Source: Paramacrobiotus metropolitanus (taxonomy: Eukaryota; Tardigrada; Eutardigrada; Parachela; Macrobiotidae). From it: DNA of 64,000 nucleotides. The stretch's first letter is position 1; every line of letters starts with the position of its first letter. A program made the translations under genes and the position numbers. The stretch lies in NCBI RefSeq assembly GCF_019649055.1, contig NW_026570289.1, positions 1-64,000 of the forward strand, read 5' to 3'. Below the pieces are notes generated by a model, which was given only the letters and a program-made list of their open reading frames with translations, did no database searches and was not told the origin of the DNA. This document shows, one piece after another, positions 49,524 through 63,300 of this stretch.

Positions 49524-52033
49524 TTAGCTGGGTGACAGTGACACTGGAGAACGTCCATCCGACAAATCAAGAGGAGCGACAAAAGACGGCGCCTTGTAGT
49601 TGATGGCCCGAGCCGGCACTCCGTTCTTGCGTTTACCAATATGACCCTTGACTTCGCGCGGCTTTTCCTCATTGGTGGCCGTATGCGACACTGAGCCGGT
49701 TACCTTTTTCGGTTTAACCCCGCTGTGCTTCTTGTGGGATTCGCGGATGCTAAACAGGATTCCACCCAATTCTTGGTGGATCATCTCCTTTGTCGGCGGA
49801 TTGGGAACATCTTTAAATTCACAGTAGCTATCCACAACACCTGCAACGTATATCTAATTAGTATGCAAATCCTGAGTCAATGCGATTCTAGCTTGCATTG
49901 GGTAGCATATTGTTTTCGAGTACGCGTAGTCGATACTTTATTTCTGGAGCGGTTTACGCACGTAACAAAACCTTGCGACTTACTTTTAACAACGTTCAGT
50001 CTGTCTTGATCCAACGCCTTTTTTCCGTTTTTCGACATCCGCGCGCCCCGCTCTGTAGGTACCGAATTGATGAGCTCGTCCGTAGTAAATAACTTTTTCA
50101 TTGTCAGTTTCAAGGCTTTTTTCCATGTAGATTGAGTTAAAACCGCATCCTACAAGGAAGCAACTCTTCAACTTTTTTGTAAGCATTTATTCGTATTTAT
50201 AATAAAAAGGTGGGAAAAAACGCCACGATGAGCAAGCAAAATCATGAAAATTTAATTCCATATGTACTGCAGCAATATTAACAGTCGGAAATACGGAAAT
50301 GGATAACTATCATCACAAAATTAATAACGAATATCAAAATACAAAAAAGAAGATATGAAAACCAATCCTAAATATAATAATTTCAAGTACTTCGAAAAGG
50401 AACAGTGAAACCCATGAAGATCATGAAAATAAAGCAACAAAAGAAAAGAAATAGAAAACAGTTATTTTGTTTCCTCAAGTAAACCAGAAAATGGTCTTAC
50501 CAAAATCTCACTTGGGGGCACTGGATCCATACCCATCGGCGAAGAAAGTGACGTGCTGGACGAAAACGGCGGTGTGCCTTCTAACGCATAACCTTCACCT
50601 TCAGGAGCCTATCCGAAATGAGAGTCTGATAATTTAAAATCGAAAAACATTAGACTGTTCAAAGCAGACTTTCAAAAACTGACCACTTCCCAGCACAACA
50701 TTAATGCGGACAGTCAAACTGGAGGGTCCAACTTACGCTGCGCTTTCCTCGAGCACTTTTGAGCACCGTTCCATTCTGGTAAGCCAACATGTTTTCTCGA
50801 TACTATAACACACAAACAACTGCTAAAAACAGGCCGCAAAAGGAGAGAAGCCGGCAGAAATCAACAATCACAAACACAGAACGAACCATCCACCAAGCAA
50901 GCAGCCTGTCGTTTGCAGCCGGATGCATGTTTACCCGCGATGCACCTGGCGCCATACTGACGGAGCCTCCATTGAGGAAGGGCGCACTGCTGACCAGATC
51001 CACAGTACTCGGGGATCCTTCGCGTGCCTCACTGGCCGAATCCCACGACGCGGAACGGGGCTCCACCACACTCTACAACGATGCCCAAACTACCACCAAA
51101 TTCAAAAAATTACATACACGGAAAAACGCTAGCTGAGTTGTGGGTATTGGGTAAAAATTGGCAAAGTCGCATAACGAAACAATACAGCTTATATTCACAA
51201 CAGAATGCAAGTCAACACACTACTTTCATAGTTAAAATTTAAAATTGAAGAAACAAAACAATAAACGTGAAACGAGAATTAAGTAGGAATCGTACAATTC
51301 AATTTTTGACGCTTATGGCAATAAATAACTAATTAACTACCATTTTCAAGTTTGTCACAAAAGGGATGCCAACTGCTTTGCAGACCGTTCAGTTCGTGTT
51401 TTAGCATGTCAAGAATAATGCATTTCCCGACATCGTATGACTGACCTCGGCGAACCACATCTCCTTGGTCTCGTTGTGTGCTGTTTCCGCGTCTCCATGC
51501 TTCTGCAGAGGAATCAAGACATCAGCTCGCTGCACGACTGAATAAGAAATCCACAACCCACCGCGCGCATCAAGCCTAGTTCCACTGCCCAACGGTAGCC
51601 CTTATCCTCGTATGTTTTCTCATTGGATGACGGGAACAGTCGCGCCGCGGCCAATTCATTTGCCGTTTTTTCTACATACAAAGTAACAAACCCACAGAAT
51701 GGACAGATCGGTCGTTTGTCCCCTGCGATGTGTATCCGGGACTGACCTTCTTCGATCCAGATAACAATACAGTTGTACAAGCCGTCGCGATAGCGTGCGC
51801 GACACACTGTCTTCTCGGTCAGTGCTGTGCCAGCTTCCACTGGTTCCAGGGCATTCAGAGGCAGAGCTGTTCAAGTAGGAATGCGATTTCGTATTGCTGT
51901 TACGATTTCACAGGGAAAATGAGACAGATCTGTCACCTTTGACCATGGATGGACAGCCCTGAGATTCGTGGAAGAAAATGATGGCACTTCCTAAAGGAGC
52001 CGATCTGGCTTTCTTGTGCGGCGGTTCGGGCAT
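49524..52033 (-). CDS. BEN-domain protein A
   Basis: BEN domains bind DNA and mediate chromatin or insulator functions. The start is 52033 (MPEPPHKKARS, a possible nuclear signal). Exon 2 carries LPLNALEPVEAGTALTEKTV and CRARYRDGLYNCIVIWIEE. Exon 3 reads ANELAAARLFPSSNEK and GYRWAVELGLMRA, followed by a short KHGDAETAHNETKEMWF exon. Then come Ser/Pro-rich exons (SASEAREGSPSTVDLVSS, GTPPFSSSTSLSSPMGMD). The BEN exon (about 50145-49987) reads TWKKALKLTMKKLFTTDELI and KKALDQDRLNVVK. The last exon has DVPNPPTKEMIHQELGG and a Lys/Arg-rich stretch (HIGKRKNGVPAR). The WIEEG and SSNEK modules and the exon phases are shared with BEN gene B, so the two are duplicates. Confidence 0.75.
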
Positions 52034-55000
52034 TGTTTACAAAGTCTACAAACAAACACTGCCTACAACGAGCAGTAAACTGGATATTTGATAATGCGGA
52101 ATCGAATAGTAAACAATGACAGTCGAAATCTTAGAACTGGAACACTGGAGCAATGTTTTGTGATAACATTAAATACTTTCGAAAAACGAGAATAGTTTGA
52201 TAAACAGAAACTACTGTAATCGAAAACTGTATGCTCAGAAGTCAAAACTACACATCAGCTCATAACAATTGGAACTGCGTCCGGGGTTCACTTTTGACTT
52301 CTGTAAGGCCACTTAGGACAGGCAGATCGGTAAGTAAGGTTACCGACTTCGTGGAGTGAAAATGAGGTCAGGTGACATGTTTCGAATTTTCGATTTTACA
52401 AATTCGAAGTCAGGTATGCATAAAAGTTGTAAACAGAACACATAGCTAGGACTTGCGACTTGACAGTTGGCGATATGTTTAAATTATTACAGTGCAATGC
52501 ATGTACAAGACACAAAATTGGGAAGTATGCATTTTAATAATTATTATTGTAATTGTATCCGTCCTTGTACATCATTGTACTTGTACATGGCTTGTACTGG
52601 TATATGAAAATATCTATACGATATACTGTAATTGTGCCTTAATGCGTATGACGGGCTTATATAAAATTAATAGTAAACTTAAAATTGAACGGCTGTTAGC
52701 TTATTCAGTTAATCTCAACGGCTGCCACTTCCGGCAAAAAATAGTATTTAAACAATAAACTGTTTTGTTGAACATATCTGAACAAAATTCGAACTACGAG
52801 TACCGTATTTATTATGATTGTGCGCTGCTAATAAAGATTGAACATGTAAAATGATTTCCATACACGATGATTATACTGGTATACTGATAGAAATGTAATG
52901 TAAGAAATGTATTGTACGAGGCTAATTAGTAATAGTAGAAAAACATAATAAAAGTATGGGTGAATGATTTTTTAAAAGATGTGCAAATATTGAGTATAAA
53001 ATCTACACTTATGCCGACGTTGTGGTGCGGAATTGCGGATAACACATCTAAATCCTTCCACAGAGCAAAAAAGACTTAATCACTGGTCAGTAGTAAGGAT
53101 TTACTTATCGTTAGTTTCAAAATAAACGATGCAGAAGCTAACAGACTATCAGCTAAAGAAAGGCTTGCACACAGGTCTGTAAATATTTGTAATTTAATGA
53201 TCAAATCCTGAATTTGAAGCGATTTTAATAATTACGAGTACGGCAAAAACAAGAAAACTGGCTATCAGAGAAATGTGCACCGAAAAATTGAGGAAAGATG
53301 AATTACTTATTATATACACACAGACACACCAAGGCCAACAGATTTTGATTATTAATAAGTACATTACGTACAATGCAACGAATACAATGCTGCAGGTTAA
53401 AAAAGTGATTCAAGAGAAGACTCAAAAGAGTGCAACCTACGAAGTTACCGGTAATCGTCTTGGGTTATTACGTGAAATTCTGTATTACTCGTATTATGAC
53501 CAGTTAGTTCAGTACGGCCAGTAACTATCACAACTGTTGTTTTCAATCAGTACTTATTTTTCCTCATTGTGAAATCAGTCAGTAAAGCATCGTTCAATTT
53601 TTGTGCTGATATCGCAACGCAAATCGATTGCAATAAAAGTCGAAACGTTACACTTTTTAGAAAACGAGTTTATCGAGGTGCGGACATTTTCTTGCATTGG
53701 TTAAGAACATAGGTTCGTAGCTTCGCAATCAGATTTGATTTCCTGTCTGTACTCTGTAGGTATTTGTCATCAAAAGCACAAAAAGCCAAACGACCCATCA
53801 AAGTACGATATTGACGTACGACGAATGCGCTTATTATTAATACCATTTAATTTTCTTGAAGGACAGTTTATACCTGTCTGATAGCTAATTAAACGCATAA
53901 CATTAATAACATCTCGTGCATCGCTGTGCATAATTCCATCGGAACCCATGGCTACTATTGTTTACTTTAATAAATTTTGGCCACCGTTGGGTTGTTGCAT
54001 TCTACAACGTAATTTGTCGGGAATAATTAGATTTCAATCGTTTGATTATGATTTGCACTTAAACAAAAAAATTAAACTGCGTAGAATTAATACAATTTTA
54101 TAATTTACTACCTTTTAATTGAATTGTGTTTTTACAACATTTATTTCCGGTTTCGTACCTCGTATATATAAGTAAACTACCGAGAGAAAGTTTAATCAAT
54201 ATCTTCTGAATTAAAATTAAAAACAGCAACATGTCAATAATACAGTAGTACAAGACTTTTGCTGTTAGGTTCGGACCATTTAATAAGCGTCTTATCTGCA
54301 TTATTGTACACTATAGACACAGTTTATAATGTACCGGTGGTACGAGTACAATACCAACGAGGGTACTGTAAGTATTATACTGTAGCATAACGTGTAAATA
54401 TACGTATTTACTATTTACTACAGGATTTAAATGTACATACGGTAGTGGCCTAAAAATTAAACGCACATACACACGTTTAGAATGCTCGATCCAAACAGTT
54501 GAAAGTGCAAAATTAAATATTTTTTGTAATACAAGGTCTGTTTCAGCGTGTTCGCGGTTAATATATCCAAAATTTTGTCGACACTCGACAGTAAAAGCGT
54601 AAGCGATAACGCTATGGGACCGAAGACACTTCATATCTATGTATATAAAAGCGTGGAAACCGGCGTTTTTCATGCTTATTATAATCTTCGGGTGTCGGTT
54701 TGCAGTAAAACAAATTCTTTGGAAGAACATAATTATGTACGCAGAATACAATACCTCTACCGATACCAGACAAAACAACAGCTTCATGCGGCAGTACAAT
54801 ACAAGCAGCTTTTACGGTAGCAGCACAATGTCCTCTTAAGTTTATAATCAAGTAATACTGATTGGTTTTGCTAATAATTATGCCGATCGAATACTTAATT
54901 ACAGGTGGATATAGTGCATACCCATAGCGGACTATAACTGTAGCGAAATAAATTTTGTTGACAAAAAATTTAATCAAAATAGAAACTTACGGTAAAAGTC

Positions 55001-56650
55001 GCAGGAGTTTCGGGTAGCATACGCACAGATAATTGGCTTGTGAAAGGGAAATTTCAATGTAGTCAAAACACCGTGTAATAAGCTTTAAAACATGCGGCGC
55101 ATAACGGGTTATTGCATATTCTACTCTAGTATATAGATATACCGCTGATTTTGCGAGCACTTTGGTTAGAAGCTGCCCTAGCATAGAGCAAAGGTAAGTA
55201 TAAAATCGTTAAATTCAGACTAAAACCCTATCGAGCTGTGCCATTTAATGTGTAAGATGGAAACTTGATCGCATTACAACAAATGACTATCTAACGTAAC
55301 CGTTGATCGAAAACGAGTACAACATCGAGTACCAGAAATGAATCTGAAATAATGAGTGTTGCGCAGGCAACGTTTGAGCCTTTAACCAATAAGACCATAT
55401 GCTTTCAAATTTGGGTTTTGGTTCGCTTTCGCCTTTTCCGCAGTACATATCTACTTCAAGTGAATATAACCAAAAACCGCACTGATATAGATTTTTAAAT
55501 GCCAGCAGCTGTTCGGTGTGTGTGTCTTCACCAGCATTTTTGTGTACTATACGGGTAAAGTTACGCTATTCGCTTGTACAGAATCGAAGTAAGTGAAGTA
55601 CATCAAACTCTTAAGTGTAAAAATCATTGAAACCTTCACCATTACGGCATAAGAAAAGACGCTGCCGGAAAACAGGTGCAGTACGTAGCTATAGGTAAGT
55701 ACAATACAATACACTGGGTATAGTACGCAGGTTCTATCTCGAACTGCATTTTAAAACGCTTAACAAAATATACCAGAGTCCCAATGTACAATCTGTGCAC
55801 AATTTGTAACGTACCAGCAATGCTACTGTTGCCACCACATAGCCTACACCTACAAGTACTTACTGCACGATAGAAAGGACCGCAAATATTCTGATTGCAG
55901 ATCGTTCTACTCGTAGTCACGTTACTATAGAATTCGAGCCGGTGTACATGCAGACCCTCAAATGAAGACAGAAACGACTATTGCATTTGGCTGGGAGCGC
56001 GGACTTTAATGCAGTTCCAGCATATCAAAATGAGTATTACGTTACATCAATTGTAAGTCTTCAAGGAAATTATGATTACGTTATCTGAAAACATAAGTAA
56101 CAAAGTCTGAGTGCATACTGTGCAGTATATGCGTCCTGCAGCCAAACCTCTTGCTCTTTCATATAAATTTCAGGGTAGCTCTAAAATCTAATCCGAGGTC
56201 AACAGTGACATACAGCGAGCAAATTGCAAACTAATACACTACAGAAAAACATGACAATATAAAGAAAAAATACATGCAAAAGTGCATGCATAACTACATG
56301 TACGGCCACGTACCACATTGCGCCATTACTGCTACGTAAAATTTGAAAGTATGAAGGTGTCAAACCAAATCCGTCGAACAATATACCGTACTTCAACATT
56401 TGCAGGTATCTTTCTAGCCAAGCTATTTACAGATTCCAAGTTAAAACTGTAACTTATCGTACAAAAAGGCTCATAAATCGAACAGAGGATATACGGATGC
56501 ATGTGGGATCTTTAACATCAGATTTCAGGTGGAAAGGTTGACAACTGAGACATGATTGCTGAGCGTATTTCGGTACTGTTCTGCTTTGGAAAAAAATCTC
56601 CGTTGAATGCTTTCATTATTAATCCTGAAAGAATTCGATCTTATTCAACA
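52034..56650. other. 4.6-kb gene-free stretch
   Basis: AT-rich. Several ORFs of 60-160 codons (53273-53524 plus; 54311-54799 minus) lack splice-site support and have the Ile/Tyr/Lys composition of chance AT-rich frames. No repeat family or RNA gene was recognised. It could hold regulatory DNA for BEN gene A. Confidence 0.5.
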
Positions 56651-58800
56651 CTAAATTTTTGCGCACTTAACAACAAGACCACCCGAACCTATTAAATGAT
56701 GCAACTTGATTTCATCGAGAATTCCGTTACAGCTGCTGCTGTTGGGGGCTGTCGAAGAGGCGCGCAGTTTCTGGGATGCTGACTGCAGTTCTTCCTTGAA
56801 AAACATTTCTTCCAATCCTTTTCGCACCATCGCGTCTGCTGTCGGTTCACTGAATATGAGAGTCTAAAAACAAACATTTTATGTACAAACAAGAAGTCTA
56901 TTCCTTAGCACATGCTACATAACTGTACTACTGCGGCAAGTTACTAAGCCATAAACAGGCGAAAATGGGTCGAGGGGACCACAAGTAGCGATTGTGTCAA
57001 ATGCGTACGATAGCAAAAATTTTTCTGACTTGTGAGTTATGATAGGCACCACCTGTACCTCTACGTCCTTGAGTCGCCAGGTTTCCTCATTAGCAGAATT
57101 ACCCGAACCGGAAGTACGAGTGGCTGTGGGTTTTGATCGCCGAGGAGCCACCTGCTGCGGAATACATCATACAATGCCATTTAACATTTAAAGTTAATAT
57201 TACCTCACGTACAACACATGACAATAACAATGAAACCATGAGCAAAAATTCAAATGAGAAAAGACAAATGTCATGGACAAGCAATTTATTAATGTGACTA
57301 TTCTATCGCCTTCGAAAAAAAATCGAAATCTCACCAAGTATTAATCGTAAACCCATTTAACAAAACGGTAATCATTCTACATGTACTCGTATCATACCTT
57401 TAAAGAGCATTGAAACTTTTGTGCATATCGATCACCAGTACCGCTTCAGATCGTATGCAGCTCTAATTATTGCGTCAGAATTTAAATTTTTATGGAGCAT
57501 TTCGAGTTACAAATAAGTAACACGCGACCTATATCAATCGGCGGTACCTTTTGTTTTGCCGGCTCTGGTGCGCTCGCCGGAGCAACCGATTGAGATCTGG
57601 TCGTAGGCCGCCTCGGACCCCTATTTGGATCGGTCACTTTCTGGCAAACACTAAAAAGAATCATGATCCAGCCTAGCAGCTCTACAAAAATAGAATTCAA
57701 AATCGCACCGTTTCGCACTCATAATACTAGTGCCCTCGGTGGCCGTTTTGCGCTTATGCGATGTTGTCGGGGAAGTGGATCCATAATCCTCAATATTCTC
57801 CGTTTTGATTAGCAACTCAGAAGCACGCTCACTGCAAATCCGACCAAAATCATGAGAGGACATCGTTGCCACAGTTGCAGTTGACTGCTACAAAACCGGC
57901 AAGTCAAGGTATATTCATTATTTAACACTGAACTTGTGGCGCAGTAGTGGACAGTACTTCACTTCTTACCGGATGTAAAACAGTGTTCCTGCTGTGCATT
58001 CCCGAAATGCTGTTAGAATTTTTTATGTTGCTCTTGCTTGGCGCAATCGGCTCCATGGTCCGGCTGCTACTGCTGGATGGAATATGCGCAGGCACAGTAC
58101 CGGTGGAATGCGGCTGGACAATGGTTGGCGCAAACGGTGCAGCATTCGCCTGCTTTAATTTTTACTTTATCAATCAAAGATAATTGCACACACCGTTAGA
58201 CTGTGCCTTGTTTACCAATAATCAAACTATGATTGCCTAATCATTACTTGATAAAATAAAACAGGCAGACAAGTAGTATTACTTCAGTTATAGCAAATCG
58301 GAAACATTCACATGTACGGTTACCGATGGATCGTTGTGAGTTTCGGGGACGTGATTCGCAAATCCATTACGTAATGGCGCAGTGCTGTTCGGTGCGGCCC
58401 GTGTTGGTTCGGGCGGCTGTCCGTTGACCGCGCCAGCGAAATGGCTGTAAATGGAGGGCAACGTATGGAAGAACTCCAGCATGCGATCCGACAATTTGCT
58501 TATAAATTCCTTCAGTTTCACATAATCCTCCAAACAGCCAGCGCAGGCGCCCACGAAATACAGCCGCGCAGAAAACGTGCTGTTATCCAGATCGTCCTGC
58601 GTCCAGCGCCAGTCCACCTTCGCCTGCGGAGTGTGACGAGTGGCAATGAGATGGACACATTCGATCAACTCAACACCGGCACGAATTCCCGCCTTACGAT
58701 CATCGCAGTATTTTATTAAGCAGGCCGGACAGGGGAAGGTGGTATCCGCGGGGGAACCATTACCAGAGCTGTTTACTGTTGTCACACTGGAATATATCAT
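56651..58800 (-). CDS. BEN-domain protein C with N-terminal ZAD-like cysteine module
   Basis: Six exons join in phase: 58800-58312, 58149-57970, 57887-57709, 57650-57548, 57154-57059, 56863-56651, giving 419 residues. The N-terminal exon has CPACLIKYCDD, ~60 residues later ACAGCLEDYVKLKEFISKL and a helix. The C-x2-C...C-x2-C plus helix layout resembles a ZAD module, though the spacing is longer. Exons 2-5 are Ser/Pro/Lys-rich linkers (IPSSSSSRTMEPIAPSKSN, SPTTSHKRKTATEG, PNRGPRRPTTRSQSVAP). The final exon is BEN-like: DAMVRKGLEEMFFKEELQSA and NGILDEIKLHHLI. The donor at 57709 (CG/GTGCGA) is the weakest junction. The ORF is open upstream to an acceptor at 58861; 58800 is the first in-frame ATG and a 5' UTR exon probably precedes it. 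Confidence 0.65.
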
Positions 58801-59882
58801 GTCAGAGTCAGTCAGACCATGCGGAACAAAGCATCCGCGCTTCGAACTCGCTGGCAGCACTGCAGTAAGCCCGTAAGTGTCACAATCTTTGCTCTTACCT
58901 CATGTTGCAGCCAAGAACTTAATCGCTAATGCGCAAACTGCCAGATAGCCAGTAAGGTTTGTAAAAAATAAACGAATCAGAAAAACGTTCATCAACACGG
59001 TGACTCGTTCAATACTCATAAGTCGTAATTACGAATTTGTGAGAACCAGAATGCTGAAACACAGTTCAAACTCAACATCAAACAAAAAAGCAAGCTACAA
59101 TCCTAATCGTAGTTCGTGCTAGCATTTTGATTAACTTTGAAATTATTAGAAGAGCGACGCGAAATAAAACGGACTTGTGAAGACAGAAGAGGGAGTGCAA
59201 AAACAGAAAAACTGTACGATCAGACTCGCTCATCCGAGATTCGAATTTTTTTAAACTGAAAATGCAACTAGCCCACTACTGTCACAAATCACAACGACTT
59301 GAAAAAAAATCACAAATCACAGCGACTCGAGCTTGCAGTTGTTAGTGCTCTGCAAAGTTACAGAGGGGTGCCTCGTCAGGCCGGCCGAGGCGGATGTTTA
59401 CGCAACGGGCGTGCTAATTCGCTCACTGGTCAAGGGAAAAATTTTAAGACAAAATTTTTGTAATTGCTAAATCAGTATTATTGAACCTTTACGTACTTTG
59501 TATTCCACATTTTCAGTACTTACTGTTAGTGTTAGCACAGAAATGAACGTTGATATCATAAAAAAAGTTTGCTTTAATAAAAGTACGAGTACTGACTGTA
59601 CTTGTATCTGTACGTGAAGTGTTTGTCGTCTTGAGTCTCTTGCCCAATTATCAATTACTGTTGCTGAAAATAACTAACTTGTAAGTGAGTGTAAACACCT
59701 TTCAAAATACTGTGAGTGGTGGCACTGGTGGATTTGTAGGCAAATGAAGTAAGCGGCGGAAGTTCTCTTTTTGCTCGAAGCATTTCGGCAAACCATGCGA
59801 TTTTGTATTAAGTTCTTACTGTATTAAGACCTATTTGTACCCCCAATCTTCCATCTTACGACCAATACGGCAATACTTACTG
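58801..59882. other. Upstream region of BEN gene C
   Basis: It contains a likely untranslated exon ending at a strong donor (ATGAG/GTAAGAGC, ~58898) and a 17-bp direct repeat at 59283-59327. A GC-rich patch at 59350-59430 may be promoter DNA. No coding exon was seen. Confidence 0.4.
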
Positions 59883-60083
59883 TCATACTTCTATTCTTTT
59901 GAAATACTTTTTTTTTAATTTGGAGAATTCTTTTTCGCAGGTAGATTTATTCTTTGAAAATTCCTGGTAGAACGGGATACTGACGCGTACCAAGTCCACC
60001 AGGCACAGCACGGCCGAACGCATAACTAAAATATAGTAATCAATGCCACCTGGCACCAGCTCAGGAACTTCAGTACTATACAT
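59883..60083 (-). CDS. Possible 66-residue small ORF
   Basis: An ATG-to-TGA frame with protein-like composition: VPGGIDYYILVMRSAVLCLV, then FYQEFSKNKSTCEKEFSKLK and a basic end. A donor (GTATGA) sits at the stop and an acceptor-like TATATTTTAG sits inside it. It could therefore be an internal exon of a neighbouring BEN gene rather than a complete gene. No family is recognised. Confidence 0.3.
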   Translation of the reverse strand: MYSTEVPELVPGGIDYYILVMRSAVLCLVDLVRVSIPFYQEFSKNKSTCEKEFSKLKKKYFKRIEV

Positions 60084-60251
60084 AGGCTAACCGACTATGG
60101 AATTTAAAATTCTAGATCAAGACCGTCGAGGAATCGAAGTGACGAAAAACAGATCACACTTCAGACTTAAGATCTTAAAAAAGTGCACACAAACAAAAAA
60201 GAGATTCCCTCTTATGAGAAAAACTTAAATATGTATTTGCAACCACCGGCA

Positions 60252-60295
60252 GTGAAACCGGCATATAATTCAAATCGTGAAACCGGCATACAATT
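60252..60295. repeat. Short direct repeat
   Basis: GTGAAACCGGCATATAATT occurs twice (one mismatch) 25 bp apart. Confidence 0.8.
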
Positions 60296-60310
60296 TTACA
60301 ATCAGATCCA

Positions 60311-63300
60311 TTAATTTAGCTGCCGCGGCAAATCCATATCGCGGAACTTGGCAACTTTCTGCGGCATACCGGAATGGTTAAAGTTGAATTTAGGTCCATG
60401 GGAGAACTTCTTCATCCGGAATTTACTTGTCCTGCTGCTAATCAGGCAATTGTGAAGCGCTTGAGAAACGTGCCGTCGCGAAGGCTGTGGAACGTCTTTG
60501 GAAGAGCAGTATTTGGCTAACAAATCTAAAACAGTAGCAAGTCCATCTACAATCTTTCCGAACAAAGCTACAATATTTATATCTAGAACAGTACCATACT
60601 GCTACTATTCAAGTGACGACATTATTAAAACTTTCAGCACAAAAAAAAACAGAAGCGAACAGTGCTAGTATAAAAAGCAATATTTTAAAAAGCGTCAGTA
60701 TAATATCGAATTAGTACTCAAGATTTTAATCCACTATTACAAGTCTCCAATAACCGGTTGTCAGAATTCGGAAAACAGGATTTATATAAACTGAGGTGGA
60801 ATCACCTTTCGCAACAGCTAAACGATGCGGATCAAGAACATTCATGCCGCTTTTTGACTGATGCGGCAATGAAGTGGCCAGCTCATCTTCCGTGAAAAGT
60901 TCACGCATAGCGCATCGCAGTGCTTTCGTCCAAGTAGTCTCCAATAACATTCGTTTCTGAAACTTTCATAATCTGCAAAAAAACGTTATGCAGTATATTC
61001 ACCGTATTTACCACGAGACCGTCGCTTGAGAGAGCCAGAGATGTTGTATCAGCTGCCGTCAGCGATGGCATATCATCAAAGTCGTCCATGTCATCATCGA
61101 GATCATCCTGTTCAACACCATATTAACACTCATTAAAAATTATTTAGGTATTAAGGAAAGCTAAAGGATTAAAGTAAAGTAGTCAGTATAAGCCTACAAC
61201 AGTGCAAAATAGTGGTTCCGCAACAGTGCAAGTCAGTGGAGGAAAATTTCGAAGCACCCACACGCATAACCCAAAACTAAAAAAATTCTGCTACATAAAT
61301 GCTAAGCAAAGAAAATGTTACCATCATCGGGCTCTGGCTTCGAATGGAAGAAGGAATGTTCATACGGGGAACAGAGGGCATCATTTGCACCATAGAACAG
61401 GCTTTCGTGGGAATCTTCTGCTTTCGCCCCTGCTTCTGCATTTTTATCCCCATATCATTGATGGAATTCGAAATGTGAGCCCGTGCATGCGACGTGTATG
61501 TGCTGCTGGAAGCTGAAGCGGCGGAGGATTCATATGCCGGGCTGTTGGCATCATGATCAACCGGTTCATCGTGGTCGATTCCATTAAAATTCAATTCCAG
61601 CTCGCCACTGTACCTTTTCTACAAATACAAGCCATCTATCTTATCAAAGTTTTGTGTACTACTTCGATTTCACTTTTCATTTTTGAAACAGCCAGAAAGA
61701 CCATAGTTGAAGGCGTAGTAAATACCTCGTTATATTCCTCTGCTGACACAAACAAAAAACAAATTCTATGATTACAAAATCGACTAAAGTTACAGGAAAA
61801 AAGTTTTCGTGTATTCGTTATTATACAATATCTTACTTGATCGTCTTCGCACTCGATTTCATCCCCATTCCTCATGTTTCGTTCTGCTTGATTCTGAGAG
61901 ATCGACTGTGTAAAAAAATCTCAATCTATCTCTGCATACGGAAGTACAAGTCAACAAGCTCAATTCTAACCTGCTCCCGCGCATCCGGTCCTTCCACCAG
62001 CTCCGCTTTAACCCCAATCAATTCCGATCGCTACGAAAGAATCATTCAAATCAAAACGGTAACGGCACAGTAACATGTTGACAAAGTAGTTTTGAAAAGT
62101 CGTCTACCAGTATGAAAATAGCTGCTATTTAAAGCTTGCGTAAAGCTGACTACGTGGAGCCTAATATTCAAATCAACGGATCAATAAATCTGTTACATGC
62201 TGGCCCAGTAGGGATGGTGATTAATTCTCAACCACACCGGAGAAGAAATCAAACAAATTGACTAGCCAGTCTCATGTTTCAGACAAACAATTCAGTGGTG
62301 ATCAGCGTCCGCTAACATGTCTCATTTGTCCATCAGCAGCCACATGCAGAAAACTCGGCTCGATTAACAGAATTTACAGAAAGGAAATATAAAAAATGTT
62401 GAGTGTAGACTGACTTAATTGGCAAAAGCGTTATTTCACACGATCGCTAAACAGTATTTTAATTAATTATTTACTACCTGTTTCAGGCCAAACGATTTAT
62501 TTCACATTCTGGTGCAAAACACAGAATGTGAACAAGCATTAACCATTTTAAAAAATTATTTCCCCTTTTTTTAAAGGTCAAATAGACTCAATATATCAAC
62601 CTACTCCTTTTGCTAATCCATTGTACTGCAATTCTCGAGCCCATCGCATTCCCTTCTCCTCGAAAATCCGCTCATTCGATGACGGTAGCAAGCGCGCCAC
62701 GGTCAATTCGTCCGGGCTTTTATCTGAGAAGTAAAACCAAACATTTTATCAGCAGCATGCATTAAACAATTCAGCTTCCAAATTTGCTCATATCAGCGAA
62801 AAAAGCTCTGTTCCGACAAAATACTTCCAATAAATCGATAAATTTGCAAATCAGCGAAAATTACACGAAAGGACTATCTACAGTGCGGTAATGCACCCAG
62901 AATAATATGTACCGATAAAAACCGCACACTTTCTGCTGGAAACCCTTTGTCGTGTTCGTTTACAAATATAGCGTCAACACATTAACATTTTCTTAACTTC
63001 AATATGCAGTATCCAGTACTACAACAGTTTACTCGTAAAATACTGGCCGTTTTCAGTAAGCATTAAGGTATGACACGGCATCCTGCAGAAATCTGTATGA
63101 ATGATGTGTATGAATGATGTTTTAATCGTGGTCTTGTGCCGAAGAAGAATTACTCGTATATTCCTTAGAAAAGCCTGCCTCTAAAATTAATGTTTCAGAT
63201 ATGCTCACAATTTGCTCAAATTTCCTTTCATACTAACAAATTCAATGAAAATAAGTGCGGCAAAAACGGGAATTTAAAGACAATCTAGACAAACGACCAA

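Noticed and set aside
53273-53524. 83-codon plus-strand ORF starting with ATG
   Set aside because: It lies in a 4.6-kb AT-rich gene-free stretch with no upstream or downstream exon support, and nothing in it is recognisable. It is kept only as a note.
54311-54799. 162-codon minus-strand ORF
   Set aside because: Its composition (Tyr, Ile, Val, Cys, Phe) is what AT-rich DNA gives by chance; there is no splice context and no family resemblance.
57864-58287. Interpretation of 58288-58800 as a separate single-exon gene ending DLL
   Set aside because: An internal donor at 58312 joins in phase to a well-bounded 180-bp exon (57970-58149) and on to the BEN exons, so one longer gene is more economical.
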